A DNA stretch of 64,000 nt from NCBI RefSeq assembly GCF_009905375.1, contig NW_027417574.1, positions 1-64,000 of the forward strand, given 5' to 3'. The notes beneath the pieces are model-generated. The model worked only from the letters and a program-made list of their open reading frames with translations, searched no databases and had not been told where the DNA came from. The DNA is from Apium graveolens (taxonomy: Eukaryota > Streptophyta > Magnoliopsida > Apiales > Apiaceae). A program made the position numbers and the translations under genes. Positions 1-10,653 of the stretch are shown here, piece by piece (the first letter of the stretch is position 1; every line of letters begins with the position of its first letter).

Positions 1-842
1 TAATTGTAGATATAAAATGCCTTGTAATTTTGTATAAGTGAAAGAGTATCATCTTTTAAGGAAACATCTTCAACCGCTAAACTACAAGCTTGAACGGATG
101 ACTCAATATGCCTTCAAGGAATAAGATAGTCAGGAGGTCTTCAACTGATATTAATTAAACCTTCAACGGATGCTAAGAAGGAAGCTTCAATGGATGAAAC
201 TAGTATAGTGTCAACGGATGACAACAATGAAGCTTCAATGAATGATCAACAAGATAGCAGTTGATAGTGATTTGACAGAGGCTGACAGAGTCACATGAAT
301 TGATAGTGCATAAAAGGAATGTGGCAGCCTGCTTACAGGTTTTAGAAGAAAGGTAAAAACTTCCATTTTCATGTAAACCAAGGTTGTTCAAAGATGTTAT
401 ATCTTACTTGGATTGCACTGGACAGAGAGATGAAGAAGCATGTGCATCGATCTAGTTTTTAGGAATTTTATTCTTATTTATTGCACATGTAAACTTGGTT
501 CAATATAAATCCAGTGTAGCAAGTATTTAGAAAAAAAGTAAGAAGCAAGATGTATCGTTAGAAAATACTCTCAAGTTCAAAGTTGTAACAAAATACTTGT
601 AAGAAGATGTGTGTATCATAGAGATTTTTCAAATATACATCTCTGGTGGAAAGACAGATCCACCCAAAAATGTTTTAAATATTGTGTTTATTTACTTCGT
701 GTGAGTAGAATACTTCAAAAGCTTTATCTTTATTCTTACTTATTCAAAAACATAGTTGTATATTCTATAAAGAGTTTTTCAGAAAATTAAAAGAAATAAG
801 AATTCCATTCAAACCTTTCTATAATTTTGTTGTTGTATTGTT
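1..842 (+). mobile_element. Partial Ty1/Copia (SIRE-like) LTR
   Basis: This AT-rich non-coding stretch looks like the 3' part of a Copia LTR in + orientation. It has short repeated motifs near its left end (U3-like), a TATA-like run near 502-508, and a terminal segment near 800-842 rich in TTGTTG, as at the ends of SIRE-type LTRs. No tRNA-Met primer-binding site follows, so the element is truncated or this is its 3' LTR. The left end lies outside the window. The small ORFs here are short and show no recognisable domain. Family assignment is inference from overall style. Confidence 0.5.
88..242 (+). repeat. Irregular short repeats (CTTCAACGGATGA-like) in LTR U3
   Basis: About five imperfect copies of a 12-13 bp motif of the form cttcaacggatga occur at roughly 88, 158, 184, 209 and 230, with variable spacers. 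They resemble the U3 enhancer-like repeats of the other two SIRE-type LTRs in this window in kind, but not in sequence. Confidence 0.6.
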
Positions 843-1419
843 GGGAAAGAACAGTTACACTTACCATGCAAGCATACGCAAAATAGACGCCGATATTTCT
901 TACGAAGGACAAAGTGAAAAGATGGAGGATGTCATTGTTAAAGCTGGTAGAAGGAAAGGAAGATCTTACACGCCCTTTTAAAGGCCACTGGTTGCAGCTC
1001 CCAATAAACATGGACATGTCTACGACACTAGCGAGAATAATGAATATGACTTTGAAGGTATCGTATTACTAGAAATATCATACTGGAAGGTATTGAAGAA
1101 GTTTGACAAATAGCGGAAGCTGAGCATTCCTAGATTCTAAAATGTATCAACCAATTACGTACGAAATGGTGCTTCCTTTGAGATGGCAACGGGAATACGA
1201 TGTGTCTTACATGACTGCGGGAAGAAATGTTAAACCTGACGCCAAACGTGTGACAAAAGACGAGTGTATAGGACTGTAATCGGAATTTCTTACATAAGCA
1301 ATCGAATATACCTAAATGAGCAAACATTTAGGATCAAGACTTTAAAACGAGTAAGTACGCGTAAGGAGGACTAAAAAGTGATGAACCATTCAAGTAATAA
1401 AAGATATGATAATAGTCCA
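843..1419. other. Unassigned, heavily decayed sequence
   Basis: No convincing gene. By position, between a Copia LTR and a decayed Gypsy integrase, it should be decayed Gypsy pol or its junction with the LTR. I could not align any conserved motif in it. ORFs of up to about 75 codons have no recognisable domain. Confidence 0.4.
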
Positions 1420-1955
1420 CGCTGTAGATTTTTAAAGGAAGAAGAACTGACCGGTTGGAATTAATTGAATTACCAACAAAGCTTTGTACGGAAGAAGAAA
1501 TCATTTTCCCTTGGGTTGGAGAAAAGTCGGTAAGCAGAGGATACTTGGACCCCGGTTGAGTCAACCGACCAAAGAAAATCAAAGACCTTATCAGAACCCA
1601 GCTAGTGGCGGCCCAGGACAAACAATAGAGATATGCAAACCAGACCCGTAAACACAGAGAGTATGAAGTAAGAGACCAAGTATTGTTGAAAGTATCTCCA
1701 TAGCGAGAATCGATAAATTTCAGTAAAAAAGAGAAAGCTAGGCTGATATTTATTTGGACCTTTTGAAGTCTTGCAACGTTTAGAAGTTCAACCATAAATT
1801 TTTTGGTATGGATTAATTGGTAGTGATTATAGACCGAAAGGAGCTAGTGGGAGTGCTATGAGAGAACAAGAAGGTTGAAGAGTCAACCCGGGAATAAAAA
1901 TGTGCTGCATTGGAAAAGTACTTTAATTCTAATTAGATTCCGAGGACGGAATCCT
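1420..1955 (+). pseudogene. Decayed Tekay integrase C-terminus and chromodomain-like tail
   Basis: Read in mixed frames on +, this matches the end of the Tekay polyproteins elsewhere in the window: DFKG, then (after a deletion) KALYGR, ILGP, QTKE-like, LVAAQDKQ, KHREYEV and LLKVSP, and finally KKVEEST before the polypurine tract. Several in-frame stops and indels make it non-functional. The missing piece between DFKG and KALYGR removes the equivalent of FAYNNS. Gene order (integrase, chromodomain tail, PPT, LTR) fixes the orientation as +. It is much more diverged than Tekay-A, B and C, so probably older. Confidence 0.8.
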
Positions 1956-1956
1956 T

Positions 1957-1971
1957 TTAAGGAGGGGAGTC
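1957..1971 (+). other. Polypurine tract of decayed Tekay element
   Basis: The run ttaaggaggggag is the same as the PPT next to the Tekay-C 3' LTR (reverse complement of 36170-36184). It lies directly before an LTR-like start, TCTAATAACC in place of TGTAATAACC. Confidence 0.75.
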
Positions 1972-2808
1972 TCTAATAACCTTATTTTTGAAAACTCTAT
2001 ATTATAAATTATGAGTATATTTTTTTAAGAGATATAGGTTGTATTCCCAGTAGTATTAATGTTTTAAGGATGTTAAACATTTAGTGTTATAATTGGGGAC
2101 TCGAATGAATGCGTATTTTATCAGTAATTGAGGATTAGTTTTTTTCTATTGTAAAGTTAATGAATAATGACTTTACAGTATAGGTAATATATATATATAT
2201 ATCGTTCCACCTATGTTGTAAGATCCAGAAGGGAATTCAGAATCCGTTTTAATGATCCATACTATAAATAAGTGTATGTACAATACGTCAGATCACAGAG
2301 ATTCGCAACTTGTATTTTGACCAAAAATCGAGTTATTTTGGTAACCAAAAAAGTGCAGGAATATTTATTTCCACGAAAATAGATTTACAAAGAGATTTTA
2401 TGAATCTAGGAATTAAATAAACATAAGGTAGGTTCGTCAGAATTCGGAAATGAGCAAGTTGAAAAATGCGATGAATAGTGCCTGATGAATAGTAAAAAAC
2501 TTTGATCTCCAATCGATCCCATATTTTAGCGGAAGTTCCAGAATAATTAATGGTTACTAAGTGCATGATTACAATTTAAAAATAAAGGCAAGGATTCGAG
2601 GAATGATTGATAGAAGTGAATGCAATAGAATTGAAATTAGGAGACTTTCTAATGTAAACAAACTTGAGGAATTAACTTATAACTTGACAAATTTTAACCT
2701 AATTAGAAACCAAACACCAACCTCTATCAAACTGCAAATAAGAACACCCCCCCCCCAATTTTTGAAGAAAATAAAGAATGAAAAAAAGAAAGAATTGAGG
2801 AGGAATGA
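1972..2808 (+). mobile_element. Decayed 3' LTR fragment of the older Tekay element
   Basis: It begins at the PPT with a mutated TG and then resembles the Tekay-C LTR (reverse complement) only in patches, for example an ataaataagtgtatgta-like run near 2270. It contains an AT dinucleotide run near 2190-2202. It is interrupted at 2808 by the start of Tekay-A. The ORFs across 2333-2830 show no domain and are treated as spurious. Confidence 0.5.
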
Positions 2809-3972
2809 TGTAACGGCTGAGAAATTATGACTATTTTGTAAGATATCAAGTGAGTATTATGTGTTTTATTATATTATAAATAAGGGTTGATCATAAAATA
2901 TTAGCTGTTATGCGATGTATGTGTTTCGTGTGGTTCAGGGTATTTTTCAGGGATTTTATTACGTGTTAAATACTTTTTTATCAAAAGTTACACTGTTCAG
3001 ACTTAGTTTAAATATATGTTATTTCATATAGAGCAATTTTCCTTATTTTTCCTAATATGGCGTATACCATATCGATTTTCCGAACATCCATTTAATTTAG
3101 AAAATATCTCGTTTCGTGAAAAATGATTTTTACGGGCTCCTACGGGGGCTCAAAACCCCATAAAAATCATATTTTTATTTTTATAAAATTATGTGACTTT
3201 CAAATATTTGATATCTTTGCAATTTTTAATTATTCACAATTTTTAGAAAATTTTGGCATATATTTTGTATTTGTTTGAAATTAAAAATTTAAAAATTATA
3301 CCCCTTAATTATTAATTAAGGGTCAATTAATTTTATTAGGAGATATAATTAAGGCCTAAATTTTAATTAGGGGTATTATTTTGTAATTATAAATAGGTTA
3401 ATTTTATTAATTAATTATATAATATTAATAAAATCAGAAAATAATAAAAAAATCTCTGCAATTTGGGGATTAGGGTTCTTGAAGTTTTTGAGAATCAATC
3501 TGTCATTTCTGCTGATTCCGAGATCCAAATACCATCATGTAAGCATCCAAATCAATAATCTTGATCTGTTCTACATGATTATACCATCAATTTCATGCTC
3601 AGATTTATAAATTTGATGTTTAATTTTAGGGTTCTTGACTGAAATTAGGGGTTTTTAATTCTAGGGTTATATGATTAATTTGATGATTGGAATAGCTTCA
3701 TATGAATGTTTACAGTCAATTTAAGCTATCAATTACATCAAATGATTCCTAGATAGTGTAATTCGAATTCTAGGGTTTATGCTAAATTTCAATTAATTAT
3801 TTTTTTTAATTTTGATTAATCTGAGGTTTGTTTGAGTATAGGGGTGAGATTGTACAAGTTAATAGCTTTGTTTGATGTATTAAAATTAGAATTTCATGTA
3901 CAAATGAATGAAATTGTTTTTTTGCCGGAAAATTGTTGGTTTTGGCCGTAGAATCGGTTGTGAGGGTTATTA
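2809..3972 (+). repeat. Tekay-A 5' LTR, left part
   Basis: AT-rich LTR sequence from TGTAACGG to the SIRE-A insertion. The last five bases (3968-3972, tatta) are the target site that is duplicated at 49990-49994, where the same LTR resumes. There is no gene in this stretch. Confidence 0.85.
3968..3972. repeat. Target site duplication of SIRE-A (tatta)
   Basis: tatta directly precedes the TG of the 5' LTR, and tatta at 49990-49994 directly follows the CA of the 3' LTR. This ties two junctions 46 kb apart to one insertion. Confidence 0.9.
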
Positions 3973-4549
3973 TGTTAGATATATTTAAGATGTCATGTCT
4001 AATCTGATTTGTGTTTAGTTTTCAGAACTTAACAACATGACATATCAGGACTTACTAGAAATCAGAACTTACTAAAGTCAGAACTTAATATCAGAACTTA
4101 AGGTGTTAGAAGATACATATCAGTACTTAAGTGCGAGAAGACTTTCAGATAAGGAATGCGGCTGATTTACAGGAGAAGATCTGGACTAAAGCAATAGAAG
4201 ATATGCATGGAAAGAGTTGGAGGACTAGGAGACTTGTAGAAGATATCTAATTGATATATTTTAGGAGATAAAATTATATTCCATATCAATTATAATATAT
4301 CTTGTAACTGTGTACTATATAAACACAGCTTAGGGTTTACACTATATGTGTTATCATTATCGAGAAGATTATACATTGTAACCTAGCAGCTCTTAGTGAT
4401 ATTTGTTCATCATTAAGAGAGAACTACAGTTCATACTGTAACAGAGTTTATTGAATATACTTGATCTTTTTTACATACTTGTGTTCAAATCGATTTGATT
4501 GTATAAACACTATATTCAACCCCCTTCTACAGTGTTGTGTGACCTAACA
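3973..4549 (+). repeat. SIRE-A 5' LTR
   Basis: 577 bp, TGTTAG...CTAACA. It contains four exact copies of tcagaactt (4022, 4062, 4078, 4091) in U3, a TATA box (TATATAAA, 4316-4323), and the R/U5 end ttcaacccccttctac. It matches the split 3' LTR (14647-14672 plus 49435-49989) closely, with small indels. Confidence 0.92.
4316..4323 (+). promoter_or_regulatory. TATA box of SIRE-A 5' LTR
   Basis: TATATAAA lies about 235 bp before the end of the LTR, a typical place for the U3/R promoter. The 3' LTR carries this motif twice because of a 21-bp duplication. Confidence 0.6.
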
Positions 4550-4551
4550 AG

Positions 4552-4563
4552 TGGTATCAGAGC
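4552..4563 (+). other. Primer-binding site, initiator tRNA-Met type
   Basis: tggtatcagagc, two bases after the LTR, is the standard plant retrotransposon PBS complementary to the 3' end of initiator tRNA-Met. Confidence 0.92.
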
Positions 4564-4602
4564 TTTTCTGTTAACACACATACAGTAAAGATCCAAGCAA
4601 TC

Positions 4603-6939
4603 ATGTCTGAAGAAACACAAACTCCAACCAAGCCCACCAAAACTCAAGAAACTCAAAACACTCAAACCCACAATCGATATGAGACTATTAGGGTTCCCAT
4701 ACTGAGATCTTCTGAGTATCCCATATGGAAAGTGAAGATGGCTATGTTTCTGGAAGCTACAGATCCAGAATACCTTGATGGGATTCATGAAGGACCATAT
4801 AAGCCTACCAATCTATCTGTTGCAGTTGCTGATCAACCAGCAAAGTCCATACCAAAGGAGAAAAGTGATTACACAGCTAAGACATCTCATCTATTGCCAA
4901 GGATGCAAGGGTAATGCATTTTCTGCATAGTGCCATTGATAATGTCATGTCAAACAGGGTAATTGGATGCAAAACTGCAAAGGAGATATGGGATGCTTTG
5001 GAGACAAGATGCCAGGGAACTGATGCAATCAAAAAGAACAGGAGGACTATACTCACTCAAGAGTATGGGCACTTTGACTCAAAAGCTGATGAGTCATTAA
5101 CTGACATATATGACAGGTTTGTCAAACTCTTGAATGATCTGTCACTGGTGGACAAGGAATATGATCTTAAAGATTCAAATCTAAAATTCCTTTTAGCTCT
5201 TCCTGAAAATTGGGATTTGAAGTCTACTACCATAAGAGACAACTATGACCTTACTAAAACTACTCTTAATGAAATTTATGGTATGCTCAAGACTTATAAA
5301 CTTGAGATAGATCAAAGGAGCAAGAGGCATGGGCGAAAGTCAAGGACAGTTGCTCTTAAAGCTGAGGAGGAAACTCCTAAAGTGGTTGCCTCAAAGAGGG
5401 GCAAAGGAAAGGATCTCATTATAAAGTCTGATTCAGAGTCATCATATTCTGATGATGATGATTCAGAAACTGAAAGTTTACCTGAAATGGATGTTGATGC
5501 AGAGATGATGCAACTGTGTGCTCTTCTGGTGAAGGGTATCACAAAGAATGCCTACACGAAATTCAAAAAGGGAAAGAAGTTTTCCAGGAAAGGTTGAAGT
5601 TCTGATAAGAAAGGATTCAGAAAGTCTGAAGGCAAAGGAGGAAAGTCTGACTAGAGGAGACAACTCAAATGTCAAATGCTACAATTGTGGTGAAAGAGGC
5701 CACATATCTCCTGACTGCAAGAAAGGAAAAAGTGACAAAGGCAAGGCACTTGTCACAAAGAAGAAAAGTTGGACAGACACTTCAGATTCTGAAAATGAGG
5801 TGAACTATGCCTTGATGGCGAATGCTGATAGCAGTACTGAAATTGTTGAATTGAAGGTACCTCAAATTACTTATGCTTTTCATACTGATGATAATACTGA
5901 GTTGAGATTATATCATAAAACCATGTTCATTAGTTATAGAGATCAGACTTTAACATGTGAAAGATTAACATCTGAAAATCTTGCTTTTAAAAATAGAAAT
6001 GACTATTTAGAAAAGGAGTTAGTTTTTCTTCATCAAGCTAAGAAAGAAAGATATTATGCTTTATATGTTATAGATGAAGTGTTAAAATTGAATGAATCTC
6101 TAAAAGCTGACTTAGAAAAGGAAAGAAAGATTATCAGAACTTGGACTTACTCATTGCAGAACAACTCAGAATTTACTAAGTAGTGGAAACTGGAAAGAGG
6201 GCTTAGGTTATGGAGATGATAAAAGTTAGAAAGGAACTGTGCAAATTGAGCCAATTGTTGTTAAACAGTCTGCTAAGCCAAAGGTAAATCCTGTTAAGTT
6301 TGTAGCAAAAACTGTAAAGTCTGATTCTGAAAAGATGAAAGAATCTAGGACAGAAGTCAAAGAAAAATCAACTTCTGACAAATTAAAACAAGATAAACCA
6401 GCTGAAGTTAACATAGGCTTAATGACAAAAAAGCAGCTTAAGCATAAGCTAAAGAGATTAGAAATGTGAACAAGGTAAAAGAAGCTAGGAAAAATAGGAA
6501 TGAAAAGGAAGGTGTGAATAAAAGCAATAATTATATGCCTTTTCCTAATGCTCCTAGAAAGAAATGTTATAACTATGGAAACTCTAACCATCTTGCTTCT
6601 TTTTGCAGGAAAAATAAAGATATAAACTCTTTACCTCCTAAATCAGGAGTTAAGAGTCAGTCTGTTAGGTTTAAACCACAAAATCCTTGTTTTCATTGTG
6701 GTAGTTTATGGCATTCCATTTATAATTGTAAGGAATATCATAGTTTGTACTATGATTATTATCAAATAAAACCTTCTTGGAAGAAAGTTAGTATTATTCC
6801 TTCCAGTGTAAAGTCTGATATAAATTCTGATAAACAACATGTTAGCATAAACTCTGAAATTAAATCCGCTGCAAATGCTAACAAATTTAAAAAGGCCAAA
6901 GGATCCAAGCAAGTTTGGGTCCTTAAAACTAACCATTAG
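4603..6939 (+). pseudogene. gag: SIRE-A gag (capsid/nucleocapsid), broken
   Basis: Gag would form the particle and package element RNA. The ATG at 4603 opens a T/Q-rich start and a region with IWKVKM. A frameshift near 4885 moves the UBN2-type capsid domain (EIWDALE, FLLALPE) to frame 3 (4914-5597), and a second near 5560 returns it to frame 1. A canonical CX2CX4HX4C zinc knuckle lies at 5678-5720 (CYNCGERGHISPDC). A coiled-coil-like Glu/Lys stretch follows, with a stop at 6181-6183 and a shifted piece at 6239-6469. Two further knuckle-like motifs lie in 6466-6939: one has lost a Cys to Tyr (CYNYGNSNHLASFC), the other is complete (CFHCGSLWHSIYNC). Start chosen as the first ATG after the PBS. 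Confidence 0.85.
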
Positions 6940-6951
6940 TGGTCTTTGTGA

Positions 6952-7233
6952 TTGCAGGGCAACAGGATAAACATCCTAGTTCTGGACAGTGGATGTTCAG
7001 GACATATGACTGTAAATAAAGACCTGCTATCAGACTTTGTGGAGAAAGTTGGCCTAGGAGTTTCTTATCGAGATGGCAACATGGGAAAAACTCTGGGATA
7101 TGGAAATATCAATCTTGGGAATATCATCATTGAATTAGTAGCTCTTGTCTCAAGACTTAAACATAATCTGCTAAGTATGAGTCAAATCGGTGACATAGGT
7201 TATCATGTGGATTTCTTTGAAGAACATTGTTAA
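6952..7233 (+). pseudogene. pol: SIRE-A protease domain
   Basis: Aspartic protease that would cut the Gag-Pol polyprotein. The Copia hallmark LDSGCSGHMT is intact near the start, and the flap region with NLLSMSQ follows. It shares frame 1 with the downstream integrase. The frame ends at a TAA at 7231-7233 where the polyprotein should continue, so it is separated from the rest of pol by a nonsense mutation. Confidence 0.85.
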
Positions 7234-8270
7234 GTTGTAAGTAATTCTATAGGCAAAGTAGTTCTGAAAGGTTACATGTATGGTAACATTTATAAAGCCA
7301 GACTTTCAACAAACTCTGATGGCTCTGCAATCTGTCTGTTGAGTAGAACATCAATTAAAGAAAGCTAGAATTGGCACAAGAGACTCTCTCATTTAAATTT
7401 CAACAACATAAATGAGGTAGTAAAGAAAGATCTTGTGAGAGGACTTCCAAAATCAGTATTTGCTCCTGATGGCCTTTGTGATTCATGTCAAAAGGCAAAA
7501 TAAAGAAAATCTTCATTCAAGAGCAAAACTGAATCCTCAATTCTTGAGCCTTATCACTTACTGCATCTTGATCTATTTGGTCCTGTAAATGTCATGTCAA
7601 TTGCAAAGAAGAAATATGTTATGGTTATAGTGGATGAGTTCACAAGATACATTTGGGTGTATTTCTTGCATAAGAAGAATGAAACTGCATCTACTCTAAC
7701 TGATCATGTCAGACAGCTGGATAAATTGGTCAAAGATTCTGTTAAAATAATAAGTGTTAATGGCACTGAGTTCAAGAATTCAATCATGGAAGAGTTCTGC
7801 AAAGAGCATGGAATTAAGCAGGAATTTTCTGCACCTGGAACTCCACAGCAAAATAGAGTTGTAGAAAGAAAGAACAAGACTCTTATTGAAGCTGCACGAA
7901 CTATGCTTGATGAAGCAAAGCTGCCAACCTACTTTTGGGCTGAAGCGGTGCAGACTGCTTGTTTTACACAGAATGCTACACTCATAAACAAGAATGGAAA
8001 AACACCTTATGAGATGGTGAAGAAAAAGAAGCCAAATCTGAAATACTTTCATGTATTTGGATGCAAGTGTTTTGTTCTTAAGACTCATCCTGAACAGCTG
8101 TCAAAATTTGATCTAAAAGCTGATGAAGGAATCTTTGTTGGATATCCACTTTCCAGAAAAGCCTTCAGAGTCTACAATTTAAGAACAAGGGTTGTCATGG
8201 AATCTATAAATGTATCTTTTGATGATAAAAAGATTACTGGACTTGAAGATTTCAATGATCATGATCAGCT
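7234..8270 (+). pseudogene. pol: SIRE-A GAG-pre-integrase and integrase
   Basis: The N-terminal zinc-binding part is visible (NWHKRLSHLN, CDSCQKAK) with in-frame stops near 7366 (TAG) and 7501 (TAA). The core runs from about 7594: [12 protein letters not shown] with the first Asp, then [10 protein letters not shown] where Copia integrases have an Asp before NG (here GTT, Val, 7756-7758), then VVERKN with the Glu. QQNR replaces the usual QQNG. The C-terminal part has HVFGCKCF and DEGIFVGY. One catalytic Asp is lost as well as the reading frame, so it is inactive. A Ser/Asp-rich linker follows to about 8690. Confidence 0.88.
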
Positions 8271-8799
8271 GAGATTTGAAAATGAAGATTTAAATTCTGA
8301 TTTTGCAAATTCTGATGGCTTAAATCCTGATCCTGTAAGTTCTGACGGGTTAAGTTCCGATGTCATTGAAACTGTGGTAACTACTCCAAGGGAAAATGCA
8401 CCTGTTCAGGGGGAGCAAGCTGAAGATCATACCACAACTCAAGACTCTCAAGAAGCATCAGAATCTGTCACTCGCTCTTCAAGTTCTGATTCATCAAGTT
8501 CTGATGAGCCAAATTCTGATAATTCTGGAAACTCTGATTCTTCAAATCTTGAAGGATCCAACTCAAATTCTAAAGTTTCAGAGAGCATAACTATAGAGGG
8601 AGCATCAGAAAATGGTGATGGAGACAACATGGATCATGGGGGAGGATCCAGTTCTAGAAATCAACTTCCATCTGTAAGGAAGTGGACCAAATCACATACA
8701 CCTGACTTAATAATTGGAAATCCTGAAGCAGGTGTCAGAACTAAAACTGCAACATCAAATGAATGTCTCTATCATTCTTTTCTAACTCAGACTGAACCA

Positions 8800-10190
8800 A
8801 AGAAAGTGGATGAAGCTCTTCAAGATGCTGATTGGGTGCAAGCAATGCAGGAAGAGTTAAATGAATTTGAAAGAAATAAAGTTTGGACCCTAGTGCCAAG
8901 ACCAAAGAATAGATCAATTGTTGGCACAAAATGGGTGTTCAGAAACAAAACTGATAGTGATGCAATAATTAAAAGAAACACAGCAAGGCCAGGTGCTAAA
9001 GGCTACTCTCAACAGGAGAGTATTGATTATGATGAAACATTTGCACCAGTTGCTAGATTGGAAACCATAAGAATCTTTTTGGCTTATGCTGCTCACAAGA
9101 CGTTTAAAGTCTTTCAAATGGATGTGAAAATTTCTTTTCTCAATGGAGAATTGGAAGAAGAGGTATATGTTGAACAACCTCCAGGATTTGTAGATCCAAA
9201 ATTTCCAAATCATCTCTACAGACTTGACAAAGCACTTTATGGCCTTAAGCAAGCTCCAAGAGCATGGTATGAGACTTTAACTTAATTCCTTCTAGAAAGT
9301 GGATTTCACAGAGGTACAATTGATAAAACACTATTCTACCTCAACCATGGAAATGACTTACTTTTGGTATGGATATATGTTGATGATATCATGTTTGGTT
9401 CTACAAATGCCAAACTCTGTGAAAGGTTTGCAAAGCTAATGCAGTCAAGATATCAAATGAGTATGATGGGAGAACTTAGCTATTTTCTGGGACAAGTCAA
9501 GCAAAATGAAGATGGTACTTTTATCTGCCAATCTAAGTACACCAGATATTTACTCAAGAAATTTGGAATGCAAGATTGTTGAACTGCATCCACTCCCATG
9601 GCCATTGCAACCAAGTTAGATAAAGATATTGGTTCATCAGTAGATATTACTAACTACAGAGGTATGATTGGCTCTTTACTCTATTTAACTGCAAGTAGAC
9701 CTGATATCATGTATGCTACCTATCTTTGTGCAAGATTTCTGGATGATCCAAGAGAACCTCATCTAATAGCTGTGAAAAGAATTTTCAAGTACCTCAAGTG
9801 TACAACTGATCTATGACTGTGGTATCCTAGAGAATCAGATTTTAAGCTAATAGGTTACTCAGATGCAGATTTTGCAGGATGTAAAATAGACAGGAAAAGC
9901 ACAAGTGGAAGCTGTCAATTTCTTGGAGGCAGATTGGTTTCTTGGTTTAGCAAGAAACAAAAATCAATTTCCACATCAACTGCAGAAGCAGAATATATTA
10001 CTGTAGGAAGCTGTTATGCACAGATTCTTTGGATGAAGAATCAGTTACTGGACTATGGGTTAGAATTTTCTAAAATATCTATTTAATGTGATAATCAAAG
10101 TGCTATTGCTATGACAGGTAATCCAGTTCAACACTTAATGACAAAGCACATCAGCATTAGGTACCATTTTATAAGGGAAAAAGTTTCGAT
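8800..10190 (+). pseudogene. pol: SIRE-A reverse transcriptase and RNase H
   Basis: RT starts with the Copia signature ([19 protein letters not shown], then [10 protein letters not shown]) and continues with [27 protein letters not shown] and the catalytic YVDD at 9376-9387. RNase H shows SDADFAG, KSTSG, STAEAEY, DNQSAI and TKHI. The frame stays the same throughout but is broken by stops at 9283, 9580, 9814 and 10084. The end near 10190 is degraded, and the usual ADIFTK tail is missing. Confidence 0.9.
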
Positions 10191-10475
10191 ATTAAATCCT
10201 GATGGAACCTCTGATGCTTACGTGACATTATTTATTTACTTGACTTATTTGTGGTAATACTGAACGATCGTATTTTATCAGAATATATTTAAGTGAGATA
10301 AAAACATTCATAATCATTTGTTTAGTGGGAAACGTGTTTGTCTTGAAAATCTGCATGTACATAATAATTACTGCTTATTTTTCGTGCCCACTAACTACTG
10401 CTTTAACTATTTACTGACTGTTCACATGTTTCCAGGTGTAAATTGTCTGCCATGCTTAAAAAATATAGCTGTTGT
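10191..10475 (+). other. Pol-to-ORF2 spacer, no gene
   Basis: AT-rich sequence with many stops in all frames. The RNase H tail decays into it. I see no coding signal. It ends in the promoter-like block at 10476. Confidence 0.6.
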
Positions 10476-10653
10476 CACGTGAGCTGTATAAATAAGAAAG
10501 TTAAAAGATTTTCTAATCTTTTACCGACTTTTCTCATTCTCTCATCTCTCTTATTTTCTCTCACCCACTAATATTCTCTAAAGCTCTATTTTCTTACAGA
10601 CATTTTATCAAACACTTTGTGTACACACTATTCTCACTTGATTTTTCACAAAA
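10476..10653 (+). promoter_or_regulatory. Promoter-like block before SIRE-A ORF2
   Basis: A G-box (CACGTG, 10476-10481) is followed six bases later by TATAAATA (10487-10494), then by a strongly pyrimidine-rich leader (about 10500-10640, many CTCTC and TTCTC runs), and the ATG at 10654. This is the usual plant Pol II core promoter arrangement (G-box, TATA, Y-patch). That it drives ORF2 is inference. Confidence 0.5.

Noticed and set aside
1334..1795. 153-codon minus-strand ORF
   Set aside because: It is the antisense shadow of the decayed + strand Tekay integrase.
2333..2830. ORFs of 77 and 89 codons near the left edge
   Set aside because: No domain, low-complexity Asn/Ile/Lys-rich translation, overlapping the decayed LTR and the start of the Tekay-A LTR.
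8448..8630. Antisense acidic ORF in the SIRE-A Ser/Asp linker
   Set aside because: Low-complexity shadow of the repeated agttctgat-type coding DNA.
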